From positions 1 to 13,152 of the forward strand of contig JALVFC010000147.1 in assembly GCA_027030285.1 (NCBI GenBank): DNA of 13,152 nucleotides, in the 5' to 3' direction. Shown piece after piece: positions 6,838 to 13,152 of the stretch. The DNA is from Thiotrichaceae bacterium (GTDB lineage: Bacteria > Pseudomonadota > Gammaproteobacteria > Thiotrichales > Thiotrichaceae). The position numbers and the translations under genes were made by a program. Within the stretch, counting starts at the first letter, position 1; every line of letters starts with the position of its first letter. The notes below the pieces were generated by a model, which did no database searches, was not told where the DNA came from, and was given only the letters and a program-made list of their open reading frames with translations.

Positions 6838-8496
6838 ATGCATACTATGAGAGCACATCATCGTTTAAACCGATCTCTGTTTAAAGCTATCATCTCGGGC
6901 ATCTTGTTCTCGATGTTATTGATGGTGCTTTTAGTTTCCAATAGTTTTGCTAGTCGCTCCTATGGTCCTGTTAAAGAAAATGATTTTCTAGGCAAAATTG
7001 TGGATAAGAGCTATCCACAAAGCAGCTTAAACAAGAATCAGATAATGGTCGCTATTTTGCGTGCCAACCCAACAGCATTTCGGGGTGGAAATATCCACTT
7101 CCTAAAACAGGGAGCCACTTTAATCTTACCCAGTGAACATGATATTGCCTCTATCACCTCTGCAGAAGCCTCAGCACTGATAGCAAAACACCTCGCATTT
7201 TTTAAGCAGGGAAAAACAGGGCATTTTGTAACCCCCCCACTGATTTTAACATCTGTTTCTAAAGAGGAATCAACTGATACTGATGCTACTAATCCTGATA
7301 GTAACAACCTAAAACAGGATAAAGATAATAAAGAGAGTGTAACAACTACAAAAACTGAAAAAAAACAGGGACAGCCACTGCCACCCAAAATAAAAATCGA
7401 ACTCCGCAAAGAAGCACAGGAGAAAAGCAACAAACAAAAGCAACTGGAAACACTGGAGAAAATCAACCAACAACAAACCAGGACACTAACCACTCTTGAT
7501 CAACAAATCCATATCCTGGAAGAGCAACTCAAAAATGATGCCCGTCAAAAGCTTGAAAAAGAGCAGGAAAATAAAAAGAACCAGACAGTAAATGCACCCA
7601 AAACAGCACTACTTCTGGAAGGCTCAGAAGTAGTGCCAGAAGTAAAAGTAGAGCCAGAAGCTACTGAAGCTACTCAGGAAAAAAAACCAGCAGTAAAGGA
7701 GCAAAACAAAGACCCCGCTTCTGAAGATACTATCGCAGAAAATACCATTTCATCTCTGGAGGCTCAGCTATCCAAAAACACGCTGACTGAAAACAAATCT
7801 GTACCTGAAACCCAACAAAATACAGCTCCCATTTCAGAGGCAACGAACACATCACCTTCAGAAGCAGTGAAAATACCTAACACGGACACCACACACAATA
7901 TTGAAATTGCCGCAACTGAATCACTAAATACAGAAAATCAGCAGCAGGAAGTAACCGAAACCCATCCAGGAAGTACTACTGTCATGCCTGCAAAATCCGC
8001 CCCTGCCGCAAATACAACCTCATCTTCAGTATTCAATTCTATCAGCAATCCTTTGCTCATATTATTTGCTGCACTTGCTCTGGGCTTACTCGTTCTTACA
8101 TACTTCCTTACCCAGCGCTCCAGACAACAAGACAGCTCTGATTCACTGGTTAGAACAGCTACCACAACAACAGCTACCCCCCTGCAAAGAGAAACACGCG
8201 ATACAACTAACAGTGCCAGCCTGAAAATGCCCGATCAGGAAAAGCTGTTAAATCCGGTTATTAAAACTGACGACATTGTCAACATTAGCGAACAGCCAGG
8301 CGAGCAATATAATAATGGCACAACATCAAAGAGTTTTTCCCAGCAATATCAGGAAGCAGAGATAAAAATCAATATGGCACGAGCCTATATGGATATGGGA
8401 TACACTGATGCTTCTAAAGAAGTTTTACAGGAAGTGCTGATAGAAGGTTCCGATGAGCAAAAAGATACTGTCAGACAGATGCTCAGCATGATATAA
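6838..8496 (+). CDS. fimV: FimV-family polar hub protein
   Basis: A 552-residue inner-membrane protein with FimV architecture. A signal-like segment lies at 15-39 (ending NSFAS). It is followed by the conserved N-terminal domain YGPVKENDFLGKIVD and QIMVAILRANPTAFRGGNIHFLKQGATLILP (42-98), which includes a LysM-like peptidoglycan-binding region. A coiled coil spans about 187-245 and a Thr/Glu-rich linker follows. A transmembrane helix lies at 403-425. The C-terminal FimV domain is at 504-552 (KINMARAYMDMGYTDASKEVLQEVLIEG). In Pseudomonas FimV marks the pole and supports type IV pilus assembly and signalling; HubP of Vibrio is a relative. It is shorter than the roughly 900-residue Pseudomonas protein, mainly in the cytoplasmic acidic part. 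The start has no good Shine-Dalgarno sequence, and Met4 is an alternative start. A run of seven C residues lies at 7232-7238. Confidence 0.85.
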   Translation: MHTMRAHHRLNRSLFKAIISGILFSMLLMVLLVSNSFASRSYGPVKENDFLGKIVDKSYPQSSLNKNQIMVAILRANPTAFRGGNIHFLKQGATLILPSEHDIASITSAEASALIAKHLAFFKQGKTGHFVTPPLILTSVSKEESTDTDATNPDSNNLKQDKDNKESVTTTKTEKKQGQPLPPKIKIELRKEAQEKSNKQKQLETLEKINQQQTRTLTTLDQQIHILEEQLKNDARQKLEKEQENKKNQTVNAPKTALLLEGSEVVPEVKVEPEATEATQEKKPAVKEQNKDPASEDTIAENTISSLEAQLSKNTLTENKSVPETQQNTAPISEATNTSPSEAVKIPNTDTTHNIEIAATESLNTENQQQEVTETHPGSTTVMPAKSAPAANTTSSSVFNSISNPLLILFAALALGLLVLTYFLTQRSRQQDSSDSLVRTATTTTATPLQRETRDTTNSASLKMPDQEKLLNPVIKTDDIVNISEQPGEQYNNGTTSKSFSQQYQEAEIKINMARAYMDMGYTDASKEVLQEVLIEGSDEQKDTVRQMLSMI

Positions 8497-8510
8497 CGAT
8501 AACGGTCAAT

Positions 8511-9518
8511 ATGTCCCCGGTTAAAATTAGTATGCCACGTCACACAACCTCAAATAAACGCTACTTACTTCCTATAGGCATTCTCTTTATAGCCGTCGGT
8601 CTGTTATTGCTAACTTCTGTTTTTATACTCACCCCAAAAATTCAGAACAACCTTGCGACCCAGGTAAAAGAAGCACTGGTAAACCAGTCGATACCCGCTG
8701 AAATCACCCTGTCCGGACGCGATGTTACCTTAAAGGGAAAGGTATCCAGTAAAGCTGAAAAAGAGAAAGCGACTGCCACTACAAAAAAAATCTGTGGTAT
8801 ACGTTTTGTAGACAACCAGCTTTTGACCGAAAAACCTGAAAATATTGCGCTGATCAAACAGCAGAAAACATCTACAAAGCCTGATGAGAAGGCAATACCA
8901 GAACACATCATACCCAGCCAGAAGAGCAAACCGCAAACGCCTGACATAGAAACTGCTGCTGATAGCGATGCAAGCCAGAGCCAGGATACCGAACAGCAAA
9001 AGACACCCCCCATTACGGTTGCGAAAACAGCGGCCGTAACTAGCACAAAAACAGCCATCAGTGAAACTACGAAGGGACCCCAGGCAGACACAACAGAGGC
9101 GACAATAAGCGAACAGTCAACAGAAGTAACAAAAGAAAACAACAAACAACAGTCAAAGAAAAAGGTGCTTGACTACCAAACCATGCTGGCAGCCATGCAA
9201 GCCTATCAAAGCAACCAAAAGCATAGTGGCAGAAACCATAAGGACACCAAAATCCTTGCCATTCAATTCAGGGAAGGTACAAATGACATCCTCCCAGTAT
9301 CCCATGATGAGCTAGATCAATTAGCGACAAAATTAAAGCAGCATCAGCAGCAGAACATTGAAATTACAGTAAGCGCAGCAAACAGCACACTCGCACTGCA
9401 ACGCGCAATAGCCATCCGTGACTATTTAGTCAAACAGGACATCACGAAAAAACGCATGCAGATAGCCGGAAAAAAAGGCGAAAACAAAGTATACATCAAA
9501 AGTTTAACATCAAAATAA
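8511..9518 (+). CDS. Membrane-anchored BON and OmpA-like domain protein
   Basis: A 335-residue protein with one membrane helix (18-41), the rest probably periplasmic. Residues 44-107 resemble a BON domain (NQSIPAEITLSGRDVTLKGKV, then CGIRFVDNQLL), a fold that binds membranes or lipids. Residues 110-245 are a low-complexity Thr/Gln/Lys linker long enough to span periplasm. Residues 246-331 follow the OmpA C-terminal layout (ILAIQFREGTNDILP, then LALQRAIAIRDYLVKQDITKKRMQIAG). Arg298 stands at the position of the peptidoglycan-contacting Arg, but the usual Asp of the GHTD motif is missing. Peptidoglycan binding is therefore uncertain. It starts 14 bases after fimV, which points to a shared transcript and a joint envelope role. 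There is no clear Shine-Dalgarno sequence; Met8 is an alternative start. Confidence 0.65.
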   Translation: MSPVKISMPRHTTSNKRYLLPIGILFIAVGLLLLTSVFILTPKIQNNLATQVKEALVNQSIPAEITLSGRDVTLKGKVSSKAEKEKATATTKKICGIRFVDNQLLTEKPENIALIKQQKTSTKPDEKAIPEHIIPSQKSKPQTPDIETAADSDASQSQDTEQQKTPPITVAKTAAVTSTKTAISETTKGPQADTTEATISEQSTEVTKENNKQQSKKKVLDYQTMLAAMQAYQSNQKHSGRNHKDTKILAIQFREGTNDILPVSHDELDQLATKLKQHQQQNIEITVSAANSTLALQRAIAIRDYLVKQDITKKRMQIAGKKGENKVYIKSLTSK

Positions 9519-9549
9519 ACGAGCGCCTTACTCATAACCCCAAAGCCAC

Positions 9550-9619
9550 CCAATATCTATCTGTCTGAACAGTTATAATCTCTTGTCTCATATCAAGGAC
9601 AAAACCCGACCAATATCTA
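9550..9619 (+). promoter_or_regulatory. moeA upstream region: consensus -10 and a direct repeat
   Basis: A perfect TATAAT lies at 9574-9579, but the hexamer 17 bases upstream (CAATAT) is a poor -35. The ten-base sequence CCAATATCTA occurs twice, at 9550-9559 and 9610-9619, on either side of the -10 and 60 bases apart, which could serve an activator or repressor. No Moco riboswitch-like structure is evident. Confidence 0.35.
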
Positions 9620-9651
9620 CTATTTAAAATACAATTGAAGGATTCAGGCTC

Positions 9652-10917
9652 ATGAAAGAAACTGTACAACATGCCCCGAGTTGCAATGATGATTTTGACC
9701 CATCATCCATATCAGTAGATGCAGCACGCAGCCATATTCAGAAAAATATCACCCCCATCACTGGCACGGAAAAACTGGCCATCCGTAGCTGCCTGAACAG
9801 AGTCCTGGCAGCCGATATCCAGTCACCCGTTCAGGTACCAGCCCATACTAATTCAGCAATGGATGGATATGCCATTGCAGGCACTGACCTGCCAACTGAA
9901 AACGCCAGAAAGTATAAAGTCATTGGCACCGCATTCGCCGGTATCCCCTACACAGGCAACTGTCAGCCAGGGCAAGTAGTCAGAATAATGACAGGCGCTG
10001 CAATACCAGAAGGCTGTGATACAGTCATTATGCAGGAACATATCGAAATTCTGGATGACGAGCACATTGCAGTGGGTAGCGGACATAAGTCTGGTCAGAA
10101 TGTCCGTTATGCCGGTGAAGATATCGAAGTTGGCAGCACCGTATTAACTCATGGAAAGCGCATTATGCCAGCAGACCTGGGGGTATTAGCATCTCTAGGT
10201 ATTGGCGAAGCTAAAGCATATCGCCGTCCTCGTGTTGCTTTTTTCTCAACGGGTGATGAACTATGCTCTATTGGCGAGATGCTCGGAGAAGGTCAAATTT
10301 ACGACAGCAACCGATACTCACTGTATGGCATGCTAAAAACTATGCATGTAGATATTCTGGATTTAGGTGTCATAAGAGACACGCCTGACAGCATACGAGA
10401 AGCCATGCTAAGCGCTGCAGCTATGGCAGATGTCATTATTACATCAGGAGGTGTTTCCGTTGGAGAGGCTGATCACATCAAACCCATCCTGGAAAGCCTG
10501 GGAGCTATGCACTTCTGGAAAGTTGCCATGAAACCGGGTCGACCACTCACCTTCGGTAAAATCAATAACAGTCATTTCTTTGGACTGCCCGGCAACCCGG
10601 TGTCAGCAATGGTTACCTTTTATCAGTTTATCCAGCCTGCCCTGCATACCCTGAGCAACGCCCAACCGCAACCACCAGTAACCCTGCGGGCAACCTGCAC
10701 CACAACACTAAAAAAACGACCCGGCAGATGCGAATTTCAAAGGGGAATTTATCAGCAAGCAGCAGATGGCACACTCACTGTCGGTAAAACAGGCGAACAA
10801 GGCTCCGGCATACTCACCTCCATGAGCCAGGCCAACTGTTTTATTATCCTGCCAGTAGAATCCAGTGGAGCAGAGGTAGGAGAACAAGTCGAAATACAAT
10901 TGTTTGATACATTGTAA
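9652..10917 (+). CDS. moeA: Molybdopterin molybdotransferase MoeA
   Basis: A 421-residue cytoplasmic enzyme of normal family length that inserts molybdate into adenylylated molybdopterin, the last step of molybdenum cofactor synthesis. The motifs appear in family order: NSAMDGYA (67-74), TGAAIPEGCDTVIMQE (114-129), RYAGEDI (152-158), STGDEL (199-204), TSGGVSVGEADHIK (264-277), KVAMKPGRPLTFG (290-302) and GLPGNPVSAM (311-320). The substrate-binding Asp and Gly residues of the MogA-like domain (about 192-330) are intact, followed by the C-terminal beta-barrel domain. AAGGA lies nine bases before the ATG, which fixes the start. No other cofactor genes (moa, mog, mob) are within view, so it stands alone with its own promoter region. 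Confidence 0.96.
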   Translation: MKETVQHAPSCNDDFDPSSISVDAARSHIQKNITPITGTEKLAIRSCLNRVLAADIQSPVQVPAHTNSAMDGYAIAGTDLPTENARKYKVIGTAFAGIPYTGNCQPGQVVRIMTGAAIPEGCDTVIMQEHIEILDDEHIAVGSGHKSGQNVRYAGEDIEVGSTVLTHGKRIMPADLGVLASLGIGEAKAYRRPRVAFFSTGDELCSIGEMLGEGQIYDSNRYSLYGMLKTMHVDILDLGVIRDTPDSIREAMLSAAAMADVIITSGGVSVGEADHIKPILESLGAMHFWKVAMKPGRPLTFGKINNSHFFGLPGNPVSAMVTFYQFIQPALHTLSNAQPQPPVTLRATCTTTLKKRPGRCEFQRGIYQQAADGTLTVGKTGEQGSGILTSMSQANCFIILPVESSGAEVGEQVEIQLFDTL

Positions 10918-10955
10918 CTAGCCTCTAGAAAAACGGCTAACATTCATATTCCAAA

Positions 10956-11354
10956 TTAATCATGATGCTTCAACAACTTGAGAATAGCCCCCTCACTTTT
11001 TGCTCCCAACATAACCTTTTCTATGGCTCCCTGCTTTACCACTACCAAAGCAGGTGTTCCCATTACACCTAATTCATGGGCAATATCAGGATGTTGACTG
11101 GCATCTATTTTTACCAGCTCTTCATGCTGCTGTTGAAGGCGATCGACCACAGGAGTCATACCGCGACACATGCCACATTGCGGCGCCCAGAAATATAACA
11201 AATAACGTGGTTTTCCAAGTACGGAATCCGGGACAATTCCAGATAGCTGTGATACCTGGTGACCTCGCATCTGTCTGCTACGATAAAGAGGGTAAAGCTG
11301 GTATAGCAAAAACAGGGCGGCAACAAACAGCGCAATAATCAGGGGAAGGCTCAT
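10956..11354 (-). CDS. Membrane-anchored thioredoxin-like protein
   Basis: A 132-residue protein with one membrane helix at the N-terminus (2-19) followed by a thioredoxin fold. Its active-site stretch is FWAPQCGMC (55-63), a CxxC pair (Cys60, Cys63) with an unusual Gly-Met centre where thioredoxin has Gly-Pro. The cis-proline is Pro101 in MGTPALVV (98-105). Thioredoxin-type orientation would put the domain either in the periplasm or facing the cytoplasm; several Arg/Lys residues after the helix (25-30) favour a cytoplasmic side. A dithiol-disulfide exchange role is likely, but the substrate is unknown. It is encoded convergently to moeA, 38 bases away, and divergently from the HIT gene. A GGAT six bases before the ATG serves as ribosome-binding site. 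Confidence 0.85.
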   Translation of the reverse strand: MSLPLIIALFVAALFLLYQLYPLYRSRQMRGHQVSQLSGIVPDSVLGKPRYLLYFWAPQCGMCRGMTPVVDRLQQQHEELVKIDASQHPDIAHELGVMGTPALVVVKQGAIEKVMLGAKSEGAILKLLKHHD

Positions 11355-11562
11355 TTTTTATCCAGTAAATCATTACTTATGCCCCATCATACCACGCCCA
11401 GCATCCATTACTCCTGAACCTTATAACAAACCGCTGATTTACTATCATAAAGGGACAGGCTATTAATCTTGGACAAATGGCTTATCTGTCATTAAGCTAT
11501 GCGCCCCTGTAAATTATGCTCTGTAGTTACAGACATTTAACATATGAAAGAGACTTAAAGTA

Positions 11563-11979
11563 ATGACCAACAAAAAAACATTTGATCCCAATAACCCCTG
11601 TCTTTTTTGTCATCCAAAACCACATGAAATTATTAAAGAAACAGAACATGCCCTGTTAATTACTGACTCATATCCAGTCAGCCCCGGGCATTGCCTGGTA
11701 ATACCTAAACGACATATCCAGACATTTTTTGAATCTAGTGCCGAAGAAAACATGGAATTTCATCAACTCATCCAGCATGCAAAAAAATGGGTTGAAGAGA
11801 ATCACAAGCCTGATGCGTACAATATTGGATGCAATAATGGTGTAGCAGCGGGGCAAAGCGTATTTCATCTACATATTCATATTATCCCACGCTACATTGG
11901 TGATGTGGAAAACCCCAAAGGCGGAGTGCGCTGGGTAATACCGCAAAACGCCAGTTATCAACTACCTGAAGTAAAATGA
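11563..11979 (+). CDS. HIT-family (histidine triad) nucleotide hydrolase
   Basis: A 138-residue cytoplasmic protein of the HIT superfamily. The histidine triad is HLHIHIIPR (102-110), with His102, His104 and His106 around the nucleotide phosphate. CLFC (13-16) near the N-terminus fits a Cys-pair zinc site found in part of the family, and SPGHCLVIPKRH (40-51) is the usual core motif before the long helix. The family splits nucleoside phosphoramidates or dinucleoside polyphosphates; the exact substrate cannot be read from sequence. A weak Shine-Dalgarno (AGAG) lies 13-15 bases upstream of the ATG. The unknown small gene at 11990 follows ten bases after the stop and is probably co-transcribed. 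Confidence 0.92.
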   Translation: MTNKKTFDPNNPCLFCHPKPHEIIKETEHALLITDSYPVSPGHCLVIPKRHIQTFFESSAEENMEFHQLIQHAKKWVEENHKPDAYNIGCNNGVAAGQSVFHLHIHIIPRYIGDVENPKGGVRWVIPQNASYQLPEVK

Positions 11980-11989
11980 CCCAGCATAT

Positions 11990-12223
11990 ATGCATTGGAA
12001 ATATAACCCCAATCTTGAAAAAAGCATACTATATTTAAAAGACTGCAATATCTTTGTATTAGCCTATTTAACCGATGGATGGGGTGATGTACTGTTTACG
12101 TTTCGCAAGGATGAGAGACATGAACTGTCAGAAACCAATATTGATGCCATGCAAGTACTGGGACACTTTGAAACGACTATTGAACGCATTCTGGTAACAC
12201 CGGGGAATGATTCTAAATCCTAA
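11990..12223 (+). CDS. Small protein of unknown function
   Basis: A 77-residue protein with no motif that I recognise. It is mixed in composition, with a hydrophobic strand-like patch (KDCNIFVLAYLTDGWGDVLFTF, 17-38) and a C-terminal helix (NIDAMQVLGHFETTIERILV, 50-69), so it looks like a small soluble alpha/beta fold. It starts ten bases after the HIT gene, suggesting co-transcription, and ends convergently with the luxR-type gene with one base between stops. There is no clear Shine-Dalgarno sequence, which keeps confidence moderate. Confidence 0.55.
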   Translation: MHWKYNPNLEKSILYLKDCNIFVLAYLTDGWGDVLFTFRKDERHELSETNIDAMQVLGHFETTIERILVTPGNDSKS

Positions 12224-12224
12224 A

Positions 12225-12941
12225 TCACAACAATGAATGTAATAATGCCTTGGTGACAGCGCCAGTACGTGTCAGGGAATTTAACTTTTTTCGGGCATTA
12301 TCCAGATGGAAACAGGCTGTTCTTTCAGAAATATTCAAAATCACAGACATTTCCCATGATGTCTTACCTTCAGCTGCCCACCGTAAGCATTCTTTTTCTC
12401 GCTGTGTTAGTTTTTTGGTTAATGTACTGCCTTTGCGCTGCTGGTACAGGTCAAACAGAGCAGCACCCAGTAAATACAGAGAATGCTGCGTGATAACAGA
12501 ATCCAGTGCAGAATGACGGAACCTGTCCGCAACGGTCGCACTAAAAGAACCGAACTCACTGCCAACACCATGAAAAGGATAGGTAATGCCAGATCGAATA
12601 CCATAATCCGATGCTTCATCGAATAGCCTGCGATTGATGGGATCCAGCTTGATATCTTCATTTAACCAAATTAATGGTGAACTTTTAGTTCGTGCGTGCT
12701 GGATAGTCAAATCCACATCAACATAGTTAGCTTTTTGATAGCGTTTTTGCCACGCTACAGGATAGTTACTTAAGGCATGCAAATCTGGTGTGGTACTGGA
12801 AAAATTAAACAGCGAGCTAACGAAAGAGAAGTGATCTACACCTAACTCACGACAGAAATGTGCCACAGCATCCTGTAGCTCCTGATTTGTATTCGTTTCT
12901 TGCAGAGTGTTTTGTATTTCTGTTTGCAGATCAAGATGCAT
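12225..12941 (-). CDS. LuxR-family regulator with autoinducer-binding domain
   Basis: A 238-residue transcription regulator. Residues about 15-165 form the AHL-binding domain: Trp64 and Tyr68 (AWQKRY), Tyr73 and Asp77, Trp92 (LIW) and Gly118 (GIRSGITYP) correspond to conserved ligand-pocket positions of TraR/LuxR. Leu78 replaces the usual Pro after the key Asp. Residues 178-235 are the LuxR helix-turn-helix: LTQREKECLRWAAEGKTSWEMS, ISERTACFHLDNARKKLNSL, then AVTKALL. I chose the ATG at 12941 because the frame can extend to 13028 only through AT-rich, hydrophobic translation that runs into a palindromic repeat, whereas family proteins begin like MHLDLQTEIQ. No Shine-Dalgarno sequence is clear. 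No luxI gene is in the window, so it is a LuxR solo unless a synthase lies beyond the right edge. Confidence 0.9.
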   Translation of the reverse strand: MHLDLQTEIQNTLQETNTNQELQDAVAHFCRELGVDHFSFVSSLFNFSSTTPDLHALSNYPVAWQKRYQKANYVDVDLTIQHARTKSSPLIWLNEDIKLDPINRRLFDEASDYGIRSGITYPFHGVGSEFGSFSATVADRFRHSALDSVITQHSLYLLGAALFDLYQQRKGSTLTKKLTQREKECLRWAAEGKTSWEMSVILNISERTACFHLDNARKKLNSLTRTGAVTKALLHSLL

Positions 12942-13022
12942 GGTGAAAAAAATGCCTAAGCTATTAATGCCAGTAATAATAACGTAATTTATGAACAAGA
13001 GCATTAAGAAAGCACACTCCAT

Positions 13023-13138
13023 CGTCATTGCGGCGCAGGCCGCAATCCATGTTTACTTCAGCACAGGATTCAACCATGGATACCGGCATGCGCCGGTATG
13101 ACACTCCCACGTCATGGCGGCACAGGCCGCAATCCATC
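13023..13138. repeat. Cluster of REP-like palindromic repeats
   Basis: Two nearly identical 29-base units lie at 13023-13051 and 13110-13138, differing at three positions (T/G, G/A, and the last base). Each holds a GC-rich palindrome; in the first the arms are TTGCGGC (13028-13034) and GCCGCAA (13039-13045). Between them is another perfect palindrome, ATACCGGC (13080-13087) with GCCGGTAT (13092-13099) and a four-base loop. The pattern is that of dispersed intergenic REP-type elements. Confidence 0.7.
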
Positions 13139-13152
13139 TTTGCAGCAGCACG

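Noticed and set aside
7038..7493. Minus-strand Cys/Ser-rich frame opposite fimV
   Set aside because: Its composition is what the complement of a Lys/Gln/Glu-rich coding region gives, and the plus-strand FimV domain is convincing.
8783..8790. Run of eight A residues in the BON/OmpA-like gene as a programmed frameshift site
   Set aside because: The zero frame stays open and continues into a plausible domain; no stimulatory structure or alternative-frame product is evident.
8642..9145. Long minus-strand frame opposite the BON/OmpA-like gene
   Set aside because: It is the antisense shadow of a Thr/Lys/Gln-rich coding region, with Ser/Val/Phe-rich translation and no family features or ribosome-binding site.
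10919..10939. TAGCC/GGCTA hairpin between moeA and the thioredoxin-like gene as a bidirectional terminator
   Set aside because: The stem has only five base pairs and an 11-base loop, and no T tract follows on either strand.
11519..11532. CTGTA-GT-TACAG palindrome upstream of the HIT gene as a lux box for the LuxR regulator
   Set aside because: Lux boxes keep CTG and CAG ten bases apart in a 20-base site; here the spacing is six and the flanks do not match.

Overview
The window reads as chromosomal DNA of a Gram-negative proteobacterium. A gamma- or betaproteobacterium is most likely, because it carries a FimV-family protein with both the LysM-like N-terminal and the short conserved C-terminal domain, MoeA, an AHL-type LuxR regulator, a lipoprotein, and a BON/OmpA-like envelope protein. 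The DNA is moderately AT-rich by eye. I cannot name the genus. There are no rRNA or tRNA genes, no CRISPR array and no transposase. Short palindromic repeats lie at the right edge.

Layout: (1) 156-2628, minus strand, is a tight four-gene cluster. In transcription order it holds a membrane-anchored coiled-coil protein, a bactofilin, a probable lipoprotein that I recognise as a glycoside hydrolase family 12 (GH12) endoglucanase-like enzyme, and a RecA-like-fold protein with no Walker A motif that may resemble the N-terminal part of BcsE. (2) 2629-3032 is a 404-base divergent intergenic region with nested inverted repeats and candidate promoters both ways. (3) 3033-9518, plus strand, is a seven-gene run: a FimV-C/TPR-like protein, a receiver-like protein with a long disordered linker, a Ras/MglA-type small GTPase, a divergent roadblock-like protein, a canonical roadblock/LC7 (MglB-type) protein, FimV, and a membrane-anchored BON plus OmpA-like protein. 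The middle genes overlap by 1-4 bases, so they are almost certainly co-transcribed. (4) 9652-12223 is housekeeping: moeA (+), a membrane-anchored thioredoxin-like protein (-), a HIT-family protein (+) and a small unknown protein (+). (5) 12225-12941, minus strand, is a LuxR-type regulator with no luxI in view, followed by palindromic repeats up to the window end.

How the parts may work together: blocks 1 and 3 face each other across one regulatory region. Together they combine a bactofilin scaffold, a polarity-type GTPase with two roadblock partners, a receiver-like protein, FimV (a polar hub in Pseudomonas and its relatives), and envelope proteins including a beta-glucanase-like lipoprotein. 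My inference is that they form one GTPase-controlled polar or envelope-organising system, perhaps linked to pili/motility or to secretion of a beta-glucan such as cellulose. This combination is the most interesting content of the window. The families are read from sequence, but the joint function is inferred.
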